From an uncultured Rhodanobacter sp. (GTDB lineage: Bacteria > Pseudomonadota > Gammaproteobacteria > Xanthomonadales > Rhodanobacteraceae): a DNA stretch of 10,678 bases. The translations under genes were made by a program, and so were the position numbers. Shown piece after piece: positions 1 through 7,095 of this stretch. The DNA is taken from assembly GCA_903827735.1 (NCBI GenBank), contig CAIKJM010000622.1:1-10678 (forward strand), given 5' to 3'. Numbering within the stretch: the first letter of the stretch is position 1; every line of letters starts with the position of its first letter. The notes beneath the pieces were generated by a model, which saw nothing but the letters and a program-made list of their open reading frames with translations, had not been told where the DNA came from and did no database searches.

Positions 1-1030
1 AGCACAGCGTCATCGCGCCAGTGCGCGGCACGCGCCCGTAGGTCGGGCGCAAGCCGGTGACGCCGCAGCGCATCGACGGGCTGATAATGCTGCCGCCGGT
101 TTCGCTGCCGATGGAAAATCCGACCAGCCCGGCTGCAGTGGCAGCGCCCGGGCCGGCACTGGAGCCGGACGCTCCCTCCTGCAGCAGCCAGGGATTCATC
201 GTCTGGCCACCGAACCAGATGTCGTTGAGCGCCAGCGCGCCCATGCTGAGCTTGGCGATCAGCACCGCGCCCGCGTCGTATAGCCGCTTGACCACGGTGG
301 CATCTTCGGTCGGCACGCGATCGCGGAACGGTTCGGCGCCGTAGGTCGTGCGAATGCCGGCGGTATCGAGCAGATCTTTCACGCCAAACGGAATGCCGTG
401 CAGCGGCCCGCGGTACTTGCCTGCAGCGATCTCGCGATCGGCCTGCGCAGCCTGGGCCAGCGCCTGCGTCTCCAGCAAGGTGATGATGCAGCGCAGCTGC
501 GGGTCGAAGCGCTTGATGCGCGCAAGATAAATCTGGGTCAGCCGGGTCGAACTGAGCTGACGCGTGCGCACCCAGTACGACAAATGCGTCACCGCTGCAA
601 AGGCGATGTCATCGTCTTTCGCCGGCAGCGGACCAGGGTTTCGCTGGCTCGGCGAGAAACGATCCTTCGCCGGGCCGGAGGTATGACCGGGCAGCGTCGG
701 ATTCCATACCGTGGCCGGCGGCAGATTGTCCTGCAGCGCGACCTTGCGCGGGCCCGTGCGCCGCTCGAGCATGCTCGCCATCGACGTACGCCAGTTCGCC
801 GCTGCCATCGCGCGCTGTGCCGGCGTCAAGGTCACCTGCTCCAGCTTCTCCGCCTCGGCAAACGTGGCCGGCGTGACCTCGGGGCCAAACGCCGGTGCAG
901 TGTTGAACGCACTCGGCGTACCCGGCGGCGCCTTCACATCGTCGGCGCCCGTGGCGTCGATGCGCGATGCCACAGCCAGACCTAGCAAGCCCAGTGGTGC
1001 CTGAGTCAGAAAATCGCGACGCGTCTTCAT
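1..1030 (-). CDS. Tat-exported amidase (amidase signature family), C-terminus beyond left edge
   Basis: The frame reads leftward from ATG at 1028-1030 and stays open to the window edge, giving 343 codons with the C-terminus missing. Amidase-signature enzymes hydrolyse amide bonds with a Ser-cisSer-Lys triad. Visible elements are Lys218 in GVKDLL, the Ser loop around 286-293 (GASGSSAG, cis-Ser probably Ser290) and the nucleophile Ser314 in GSETGGSI. The 24-residue gap between the two serines equals that of FAAH (S217/S241). The N-terminus MKTRRDFLTQ followed by a hydrophobic stretch is a twin-arginine signal, so the enzyme is probably exported folded to the periplasm. About 140 residues precede the usual start of the amidase core. 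A good ribosome site (AAGGGGA) lies about 5 bases before the ATG. The substrate is unknown. GatA is unlikely because of the export signal and the absence of gatB/gatC nearby. The family call is firm; the physiological role is open. Confidence 0.9.
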   Translation of the reverse strand, partial: MKTRRDFLTQAPLGLLGLAVASRIDATGADDVKAPPGTPSAFNTAPAFGPEVTPATFAEAEKLEQVTLTPAQRAMAAANWRTSMASMLERRTGPRKVALQDNLPPATVWNPTLPGHTSGPAKDRFSPSQRNPGPLPAKDDDIAFAAVTHLSYWVRTRQLSSTRLTQIYLARIKRFDPQLRCIITLLETQALAQAAQADREIAAGKYRGPLHGIPFGVKDLLDTAGIRTTYGAEPFRDRVPTEDATVVKRLYDAGAVLIAKLSMGALALNDIWFGGQTMNPWLLQEGASGSSAGPGAATAAGLVGFSIGSETGGSIISPSMRCGVTGLRPTYGRVPRTGAMTLC

Positions 1031-1291
1031 GATGTCCCCTTCAATAAGATCGATACGCGCACTCAGGCGCCAAACGAGTCCATCCGCCGAGTATTACGTG
1101 CTGGGACTGACAAAGGCGAGATGCGACCGCAGCAAAAGCGGGACCTGCGACCTTATGGCGATCGTCGACTCGACGAGCGGCGCCGAAACCACAGCTTGCA
1201 GACGCAAAAGAATGTTCTGTCAAATCCAACCGACTCGAAACCGCGGCAGAAAGCCGATCACCAAACGCATAAGCAGCGCCCCGCGTTACAT
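1031..1291. other. Intergenic gap between amidase and Rieske genes
   Basis: This stretch of about 260 bases lies upstream of the amidase and downstream of the Rieske gene, both on the minus strand. It must carry the amidase promoter and the end of the GNAT-Rieske transcript. I see no convincing terminator hairpin with a T-run and no good -35/-10 pair. A TAATAC element lies on the minus strand near 1091-1096 but lacks a matching -35. The short open frames here look like shadows with no recognisable protein features. Confidence 0.5.
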
Positions 1292-1606
1292 TTATCGGTC
1301 ATCCCTGGTCCACACCGCCCCACCCTCTTCCCTAACCGGAAAACTCGCAATCGGCTCATAGGCTGGCGGCTTGGTGACGTTGCCGGTGCGAAGGTCGAAG
1401 CGGGCGCCGTGGCGGGGGCATTCGACTTCGAAGCCGTGGACGTCGCCGCCGGCGAGCTCACCGCCGTCGTGCGAGCAGATGTCTTCGATAGCGTAGAGCG
1501 TGCCGTCGATGTTGTAGACGGCGATGGCGGTGTCGCCGTCCCAGACGACCTTGAATTCGCCGGGCAGGATGTCGCTGCGGGTGCCGACCCTGATCCAGCC
1601 GTTCAT
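1292..1606 (-). CDS. Small Rieske [2Fe-2S] ferredoxin
   Basis: This 104-residue protein is essentially one Rieske domain. The cluster ligands are plain: Cys44-x-His46 (ICSHDGG) and Cys63-x-x-His66 (ECPRHGARF), the two-Cys, two-His pattern that binds a [2Fe-2S] centre. It has no signal peptide or membrane segment, so it acts in the cytoplasm as an electron carrier. Its size and motif spacing match stand-alone Rieske ferredoxins of the BphF / non-haem oxygenase type, rather than cytochrome bc1 Rieske subunits or NirD. No oxygenase or ferredoxin reductase gene lies beside it, so its partner is not visible here. Its ATG overlaps the stop of the upstream GNAT gene (ATGA, 1603-1606), so the two are probably translationally coupled. 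The domain call is very secure; the pathway is unknown. Confidence 0.92.
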   Translation of the reverse strand: MNGWIRVGTRSDILPGEFKVVWDGDTAIAVYNIDGTLYAIEDICSHDGGELAGGDVHGFEVECPRHGARFDLRTGNVTKPPAYEPIASFPVREEGGAVWTRDDR

Positions 1607-2151
1607 GACGGCTGCTTCGGGAAGGTTTTTACCAGCACTTCAAAACGCAGGTCCGGGCGGCGCGGAATGCCGAAGCGTTCGTCGCCATAGGGAAACGGCT
1701 CGTATTCCGCCGTGCGCAGATACCCACGGCGCTCGTACCAAGCGATGAGCTCGTTGCGCTGCTCGATCACCGTCATGCGCATGGCGCGGCACTGCCAGCG
1801 CTCGCGCGCCAGTCGCTCGGCTTCGGCCAGCACGGCCTTGCCCAGACCGCCGCCCTGCTGCGCGGGATCGACGGCAAACATGCCGAAGTAGCCGAACTTG
1901 CCCTGCCGCTCGACGTGGCAGCTGGCGATCAGCCGGCCGTCGCGCTCGGCCAGCAGCAGGCAGCTGTGCGGGCGCTTGATGACGGCAGCGACGTCTTCGT
2001 TGTTGGTGCGCCGGCCATCGAGCAGGTGCGATTCGGTGGTCCAGCCCCGTAGGCCGGACTCGCCGCGGTAGGCGGACTCGACCAGGGCGACGATGGCCGG
2101 GATATCCGCCGCTTCAGCGGTGCGAAAAGAAACATCGACAGAGGTATTCAT
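1603..2151 (-). CDS. GNAT family N-acetyltransferase
   Basis: This 182-residue protein is a single GNAT domain, which transfers an acetyl group from acetyl-CoA to an amine. The N-terminal strand and first helix (FRTAEAADIPAIVALVESAY, 9-28) are typical. The acetyl-CoA loop is at 94-104 (VDPAQQGGGLG, fitting Q-x-x-G-x-G with Gln99, Gly102 and Gly104). Motif B is at 132-144 (RNELIAWYERRGY), with Tyr139 as a candidate general acid. The substrate cannot be told from sequence. The protein is cytoplasmic, and its last codons overlap the Rieske gene, so the two form a small operon. There is no clear ribosome site before the ATG. A -10-like TATCAT ends only 6 bases upstream of it, so the message may be leaderless (see findings). 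The family call is secure; the function is open. Confidence 0.92.
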   Translation of the reverse strand: MNTSVDVSFRTAEAADIPAIVALVESAYRGESGLRGWTTESHLLDGRRTNNEDVAAVIKRPHSCLLLAERDGRLIASCHVERQGKFGYFGMFAVDPAQQGGGLGKAVLAEAERLARERWQCRAMRMTVIEQRNELIAWYERRGYLRTAEYEPFPYGDERFGIPRRPDLRFEVLVKTFPKQPS

Positions 2152-2345
2152 CCGCCGATGATAGTGCGGGCGCGGGCTCTTCCACCATGCATCGCCATAT
2201 GTCCTTCAAGCGCTTGGGCGGCCACCGAAGAGCCGTAACCATGACCTTCGACACTGTCTGCCGCCTGCCCCGGTTGACTAGGGTCGACGACTCATGTGCC
2301 CGAGCTCGGGCGATCGAAACGCGCCACAGCGCAGAGGGGAAATCC
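2152..2345. promoter_or_regulatory. Divergent intergenic region between GNAT and M13 peptidase genes
   Basis: These 194 bases separate two genes that point away from each other, so both promoters should lie here. On the minus strand, TATCAT (2163 to 2158) is a plausible -10 for the GNAT gene. On the plus strand, TTGACT at 2274-2279 is a plausible -35 for the peptidase, but no good -10 follows at normal spacing. A perfect 14-bp palindrome lies at 2298-2311. The peptidase frame extends upstream to 2187 without a stop. That extension lacks a signal peptide or ribosome site, so I treat it as non-coding. Confidence 0.45.
2298..2311. repeat. Perfect 14-bp palindrome upstream of M13 peptidase
   Basis: GCCCGAGCTCGGGC equals its own reverse complement over all 14 bases. 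Its right edge lies 34 bases before the peptidase ATG, in the probable leader or promoter region. It has no loop, so it looks more like a protein-binding dyad than an RNA hairpin. Chance palindromes of this length are uncommon, but a GC-rich genome produces some. Confidence 0.5.
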
Positions 2346-4394
2346 ATGACGTACCGATTCGTAAAACCGCTGGCCTTTGCCGTGAGCGTGGCGCTGTCCA
2401 TCAACGCGGTAGCAGCGTCCAACCCGCTCAATCCCACCGCGTTCGACGTGAAAGAACTCGACAGCGGCATCAAGCCCTGCGCCGACTTCAACGGCTTCGT
2501 CAACGCGAAGTGGGTGGCGACCCACCCGATTCCGGCCGATCGCACGCGCTGGGGTTCGTTCGACGCGCTGCGCGAAGACAGCCTCAACGTACAGCACAAG
2601 ATCGTCGACGCGGCCGCTGCCAATGCGGCAAAGGCGGCGCCCGGCTCGATCCAGCAGAAGATCGGCTATCTCTACGCATCCGGCATGGACGAAGCCAAGG
2701 TCAATGCTGCGGGCTTCGATCCGATCAAACCGCAGCTGGCGCAGATCAGTAACGTGAAAAATGCTGGCGATATCGCCGGCTATATCCGCGACAGCTACGC
2801 CCGTGGCGAGCCGGTGCTGTTCCGCTTCGGCGGCAACGGCGACTTCAAGGATTCCAGCCAGGAGATCGCCTACGTCGGCCAGGGCGGCCTCGGCCTGCCC
2901 ACGGTCGATTACTACAGCAAACCGGAGTTTCAGAAGATCCGCACCGCCTACGTGGTGCACATCGCCAAGCTGCTCACGCTCACCGGCGTCAGCGACGCGG
3001 ATGCCCAGCAGCAGGCAAAGAATGTGCTGGCGTTCGAAACGCGCCTTGCCGCCGCCTCGCTGCCACCGGTGCAGATGCGCAAGCCGGAAAACCGCTATCA
3101 CTACGTCAGCATCGCCGATGCCGACAAGCTCACGCCGAGCTTCGATTGGGCGACGTTCTTCAAATCGCAGCATGCCGATGTGAACCAGGGCTTCTCTTTC
3201 TCGCAGCCGCAGTTCTTTACCGAAGTGCAGAAAATGTTCGGCGACGTGCCGGCCGCGCAGTGGCAGGCGTACTTCCGCTATCACCTGATCTCCAACGCGG
3301 CGCCTTATCTATCCACGCCGTTCCAGCAGGAGGACTTCGCGTTCGAGAACCAGACCCTCAACGGCCAGAAGGAAATGGAGCCGCGCTGGAAGCGCGTGCT
3401 GGCAGCCACCAACGACGGCATGGGCATGGCGCTGGGCCAGCTCTACGTCGCCGACAACTTTTCACCGGTCGCCAAGCAGCGCGCCGAGGAACTCGTTGCC
3501 AATCTGCGCGCGGCGTACAAGACGCGCATCGAGAATCTGGCCTGGATGAGCGACGCCACCAAGCAGAAGGCGCTGGAGAAGTGGGCCACCTTTGTGCCGA
3601 AGATCGGCTATCCCGACAAATGGCGCGACTGGTCCGGCCTTACCCTGGTGCCGGACAACTACTACGCCAACGTGCAGGCCGCTGAGAAGTTCAACTACGA
3701 CTACCGCATCGCCAAGATCGGCAAACCGGTCGACCGCAGCGAGTGGGGCATGACGCCGCAAACGGTGAACGCCTACTACAACGCGCAGCAGAACGAGATC
3801 GTGTTTCCTGCAGCGATTCTTCAGCCGCCGTTCTTTGACGCCAAGGCGGATGACGCGATCAACTACGGCGGCATCGGCGCGGTGATCGGCCACGAGATGG
3901 GCCACGGCTATGACGATCAGGGTAGCAAGTTCGACGCCAAAGGTAATAACGTGAATTGGTGGACCGATGCCGACCGCAAGGCGTTTGAGGCGCGTACCGA
4001 CAAACTGGCCGCCCAGTTCGACGCGTACGAACCGCTGCCGGGCAAGCACGTCAACGGCCATCTGACCATGGGCGAAAACATCGGCGACCTGGGCGGCTTG
4101 AACGCGGCCTATACCGCCTTGCAGATGGCGCTGTCGAAGAACCCGGCCGAAGCCAAGCGCAAGATAGACGGCTACACCGAAGATCAGCGGTTCTTCCTCA
4201 ACTGGGCCCGCGTATGGCGCGGAAATATCCGCCCGGAAGCGCAGATCACCCTGCTCAATACCGACCCGCATGCGCCGGCGCAGTTCCGCGCGATCGGCGC
4301 GCCGTCGAACATGCCGGAATTTGCGCAGGCCTTCCAGTGCAAGGCCGGCGATGCGATGGTGCGTTCACCGGAGACGCAGGTGAAGATCTGGTAA
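2346..4394 (+). CDS. Exported M13 family zinc metallopeptidase (neprilysin/PepO-like)
   Basis: This 682-residue endopeptidase of the neprilysin/endothelin-converting family cleaves oligopeptides with a single zinc ion. The start at 2346 is chosen because a purine-rich ribosome site (AGAGGGGA) precedes it and because it opens a clear signal peptide (KPLAFAVSVALSINAVAAS, cut near residue 24). An upstream in-frame ATG at 2187 would bury that signal. Zinc and catalytic residues are all present: His516-Glu517-x-x-His520 (HEMGH), Glu577 as third ligand and Asp581 in GENIGDLGG, and the substrate-binding NAYY at 475-478. The 41-residue gap from Asn475 to His516 equals that in neprilysin. The C-terminus ends with Cys and a final VKIW, as usual for the family. 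The long N-terminal lobe (about 40-450) caps the active site. It probably acts in the periplasm. No transmembrane anchor is seen beyond the signal peptide. It is a single-gene unit with its own terminator. Confidence 0.96.
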   Translation: MTYRFVKPLAFAVSVALSINAVAASNPLNPTAFDVKELDSGIKPCADFNGFVNAKWVATHPIPADRTRWGSFDALREDSLNVQHKIVDAAAANAAKAAPGSIQQKIGYLYASGMDEAKVNAAGFDPIKPQLAQISNVKNAGDIAGYIRDSYARGEPVLFRFGGNGDFKDSSQEIAYVGQGGLGLPTVDYYSKPEFQKIRTAYVVHIAKLLTLTGVSDADAQQQAKNVLAFETRLAAASLPPVQMRKPENRYHYVSIADADKLTPSFDWATFFKSQHADVNQGFSFSQPQFFTEVQKMFGDVPAAQWQAYFRYHLISNAAPYLSTPFQQEDFAFENQTLNGQKEMEPRWKRVLAATNDGMGMALGQLYVADNFSPVAKQRAEELVANLRAAYKTRIENLAWMSDATKQKALEKWATFVPKIGYPDKWRDWSGLTLVPDNYYANVQAAEKFNYDYRIAKIGKPVDRSEWGMTPQTVNAYYNAQQNEIVFPAAILQPPFFDAKADDAINYGGIGAVIGHEMGHGYDDQGSKFDAKGNNVNWWTDADRKAFEARTDKLAAQFDAYEPLPGKHVNGHLTMGENIGDLGGLNAAYTALQMALSKNPAEAKRKIDGYTEDQRFFLNWARVWRGNIRPEAQITLLNTDPHAPAQFRAIGAPSNMPEFAQAFQCKAGDAMVRSPETQVKIW

Positions 4395-4429
4395 TCAGCA
4401 TCTACGCGATCGGTTGAAACACAACACCC

Positions 4430-4459
4430 AAAACCGCAGCCTTCGGGCTGCGGTTTTTT
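4430..4459 (+). terminator. Rho-independent terminator of M13 peptidase gene
   Basis: A perfect 12-bp stem (4430-4441 with 4446-4457) closes on a UUCG tetraloop with a C-G closing pair, and the right arm runs into six T residues at 4454-4459. It lies 35 bases after the peptidase stop. This is a textbook intrinsic terminator that isolates the peptidase from the ABC transporter genes. Confidence 0.95.
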
Positions 4460-4499
4460 CATGCAGGGAGGACAATGGTCTGTCAGCCCTGGAGGCATC

Positions 4500-5488
<989 letters not shown>

Positions 5489-5492
<4 letters not shown>

Positions 5493-6250
5493 ATATCCAC
5501 GCCATACGTGCGATCTACCGCTTCGAGATGGCGCGCACGTTTCGCACGCTGACGCAGAGCATCCTTTCGCCGGTGATCTCCACATCGCTGTACTTCGTAG
5601 TGTTCGGCACCGCGATCGGCTCGCGCGTGGGGCATATCGGCGGGGTGAGCTACGGCGCCTTCATCATCCCCGGCCTGGTCATGTTGTCGCTGCTGAATGA
5701 AAGTATCTCCAACGCCTCGTTCGGCATCTACCTGCCGAAATGGTCGGGCACGATTTACGAGCTGCTGTCCGCACCGGTGTCGTATCTCGAAGTGGTGCTT
5801 GGCTATGTGGGTGCGGCGACGACCAAGTCGGTGCTGCTTGGCGTGCTGATTCTGGTCACCGCGCGGTTGTTCGTGCCGTACGAGATCGCGCATCCAATAT
5901 GGATGATCGGATTTCTTGTGCTCACCGCCATCACCTTCAGCCTGTTCGGCTTCATCATCGGCCTGTGGGCGGACGATTTTCAGAAGCTGCAGGTGATCCC
6001 GCTGATGGTGGTGACGCCACTGACCTTTCTCGGCGGCGCGTTCTATTCGATCAGCATGCTGCCACCGCTGTGGCAGAAGTTCACCCTGTTTAATCCGGTG
6101 GTCTATCTGATCAGCGGCTTCCGCTGGAGCTTCTACGGCGTCGCCGACGTCAACGTAGCAGTGAGCCTGGGCGCGACGCTGGGCTTTATGGCGCTGTGCC
6201 TGGTGGCGATCGGCTGGATTTTCCGCACGGGGTACAAGCTCAGAAGCTGA
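5489..6250 (+). CDS. yadH: ABC-2 type exporter permease (YadH-like)
   Basis: This 253-residue inner-membrane subunit has about six helices, roughly at 24-46, 56-80, 104-128, 138-160, 168-188 and 222-246. It closely follows E. coli YadH in layout. Shared features are FGTAIGSRVG after helix 1, GYVG near 105, the ABC-2 signature PLTFLGGAFYSISMLPP (177-193) followed by NPVVYLISGFR (202-212), and a C-terminus ending LRS. The length is also similar. Two permease subunits should dimerise with two ATPases to export an unknown substrate. Translation is coupled to the ATPase through the ATGA overlap at 5489-5492, with a weak CGGAG ribosome site inside the upstream gene. The transcription unit ends with the inverted repeat at 6300-6337. 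Confidence 0.95.
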
Positions 6251-6299
6251 GCTCGGCGCGAAGAACGGTAGGCCACTTCCACCCCCGCTGTTCGTAGAA

Positions 6300-6337
6300 C
6301 GCAAAAGGCCGAAGGTTTGCGCCTTCGGCCTTTTGCG
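6300..6337. terminator. Bidirectional terminator between yadH and the csbD genes
   Basis: A perfect 16-bp inverted repeat (6300-6315 with 6322-6337, loop TTTGCG) carries AAAAGGCCGAAGG on one side and its complement on the other. The A-run and T-run sit inside the stem, so either strand reads as a GC-rich hairpin ending in TTTT. It lies between convergent genes, 49 bases after the yadH stop and 59 bases after the minus-strand csbD stop, and can serve both. Confidence 0.88.
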
Positions 6338-6350
6338 ATCTCCGTCCCCC

Positions 6351-6384
6351 ATTTACCGGCATGCCTTGCGAGCATCCGGCAAAT
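6351..6384. repeat. Imperfect inverted repeat beside the bidirectional terminator
   Basis: An imperfect dyad pairs ATTT/AAAT, CCGG/CCGG and ATGC/GCAT around the loop CTTGCGA, with one mismatch and one bulge. It sits between the stop of the anchored csbD gene and the main terminator hairpin. It could be a 3' RNA-stabilising hairpin on the minus-strand message. There is no T-run of its own. Confidence 0.4.
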
Positions 6385-6396
6385 GGCGGCAATGGA

Positions 6397-6651
6397 TCAG
6401 TCGCGACGTGCGAAGAGCATACCGAGGACAAACGCCACGCCGGCAGCGATTAGCACGGTGCCAACCGGCCTGTCGGCGGCCAGCTCACGCACGTCGTCGA
6501 ACACTTCGCCGGCCTTGGCCTGCACGGTGCCGGCGACCTGACGCGCCTTGCCCTTGACCTGGTGCTCGGTGTCGCCGGTAAGTGCACCGGCGGCATCCTC
6601 GATCTTGCCAGCGACGTTGCGGATGGTGCCTTCGACTTCGTTCTTGTCCAT
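6397..6651 (-). CDS. CsbD-family stress protein with C-terminal membrane anchor
   Basis: This 84-residue protein has two parts. Residues 1-48 follow the CsbD/YjbJ pattern (MDKNEVEGTIRNVAGKIEDA, then GALTGD, then QVKGKARQVAG), a charged helical stress protein family of unknown biochemical role. Residues 60-84 (DRPVGTVLIAAGVAFVLGML then FARRD) form one transmembrane helix with a basic end. This resembles the tail of YqjD/ElaB/YgaM (DUF883) proteins, which anchor to the inner membrane and, for YqjD, bind ribosomes. The soluble part should face the cytoplasm. The ribosome site is a modest AGGA about 9 bases before the ATG. It lies 84 bases downstream of the soluble paralogue on the same strand, so the two are probably co-transcribed. 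Expression under osmotic or stationary-phase stress is expected from the family, not shown here. Confidence 0.85.
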   Translation of the reverse strand: MDKNEVEGTIRNVAGKIEDAAGALTGDTEHQVKGKARQVAGTVQAKAGEVFDDVRELAADRPVGTVLIAAGVAFVLGMLFARRD

Positions 6652-6708
6652 TGCGGTATTCCTGGTGAGTAGTTGGGAAGGTTGTGGAGAAAACTACGTT
6701 TAATGCTT

Positions 6709-6733
6709 ACCGCATGCGCCAGGCGCTTGCGGT
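6709..6733 (-). repeat. Intercistronic hairpin between the two csbD genes
   Basis: ACCGCA (6709-6714) pairs with TGCGGT (6728-6733), and GCG with CGC inside it after a T-T mismatch. It begins just after the stop of the soluble csbD gene on the minus strand. There is no clean T-run after it, so it is more likely a partial terminator or mRNA-stabilising element that sets the ratio of the two proteins than a full stop. Confidence 0.4.
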
Positions 6734-6735
6734 GA

Positions 6736-6918
6736 TTATTTCTTCAGCACTTCGCGGGCCTTGTCGGCGGCTTCGCCGGCCTTGACCTGCGCCTTACCGA
6801 CCTGCTTTTCCGCGGCACCTTCCAGCTGGGTTTTCTTGTCGCCGGTCAGCTTGCCGATGGCTTCCTTGACCGAGCCCTTGACCTGCTTGGCGGTGCCGTC
6901 GATGCGATTCTTGTCCAT
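6736..6918 (-). CDS. CsbD/YjbJ family stress protein (soluble)
   Basis: This 60-residue, highly charged, helical protein has the CsbD signature MDKNRIDGTAKQVKGSVKEA then IGKLTGD. It is the same type as E. coli YjbJ and Bacillus CsbD, abundant stress-induced proteins whose molecular function is not established. The start at 6918 is chosen because a strong ribosome site (GAGGAG) lies 7 bases upstream and because it matches the conserved MDKN start. A longer frame upstream to 7020 shows no family similarity. The C-terminal half (EKQVGKAQVKAGEAADKARE) repeats the same amphipathic pattern. It has no membrane segment, unlike its neighbour. The upstream region carries the dyad shared with the PAS-LuxR promoter region. 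Confidence 0.9.
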   Translation of the reverse strand: MDKNRIDGTAKQVKGSVKEAIGKLTGDKKTQLEGAAEKQVGKAQVKAGEAADKAREVLKK

Positions 6919-7013
6919 CGTGATCTCCTCATCATCATGGTCAGTGGATGCCCGACGCACACATTGACTATCGGGCTGATGACCAGAATGCGTGATCCCA
7001 TGTGAAGGAAGAA

Positions 7014-7041
7014 GCACCAATTGAACCAGTTCGGTTAGTGC
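7014..7041. promoter_or_regulatory. Candidate operator upstream of csbD pair (GCACCAA-N14-TTAGTGC)
   Basis: GCACCAA (7014-7020) and TTAGTGC (7035-7041) form a dyad with one mismatch, about 95 bases before the soluble csbD start. The right half continues into GTGCATTTGC (7038-7047). That 10-mer recurs exactly at 8793-8802 in front of the PAS-LuxR gene. This suggests a common regulator. No convincing -35/-10 pair was found for csbD. Confidence 0.4.
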
Positions 7042-7095
7042 ATTTGCGTGAACGGACAGCCGCGATTAAGCCGCCCACACCACGTCATTCGAATC

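Noticed and set aside
398..985. Open plus-strand frame of 195 codons rich in Arg
   Set aside because: It is antisense to the amidase, whose catalytic motifs are unmistakable on the minus strand, and its protein is low-complexity and Arg-rich.
1121..1690. Open plus-strand frame of 189 codons
   Set aside because: It lies opposite the Rieske and GNAT genes and has no recognisable motif; the minus strand encodes intact domains.
2187..2345. 53-codon N-terminal extension of the M13 peptidase
   Set aside because: It would hide the signal peptide that starts at 2346, has no family similarity, and the ribosome site is at 2346.
2292..3284. Minus-strand open frame of 330 codons inside the peptidase gene
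   Set aside because: It is a long shadow frame caused by GC-rich third positions; the plus strand carries all M13 catalytic motifs.
6919..7020. 34-codon N-terminal extension of the soluble CsbD protein
   Set aside because: The family start MDKN at 6918 has a strong ribosome site, and the extension has no similarity to CsbD.
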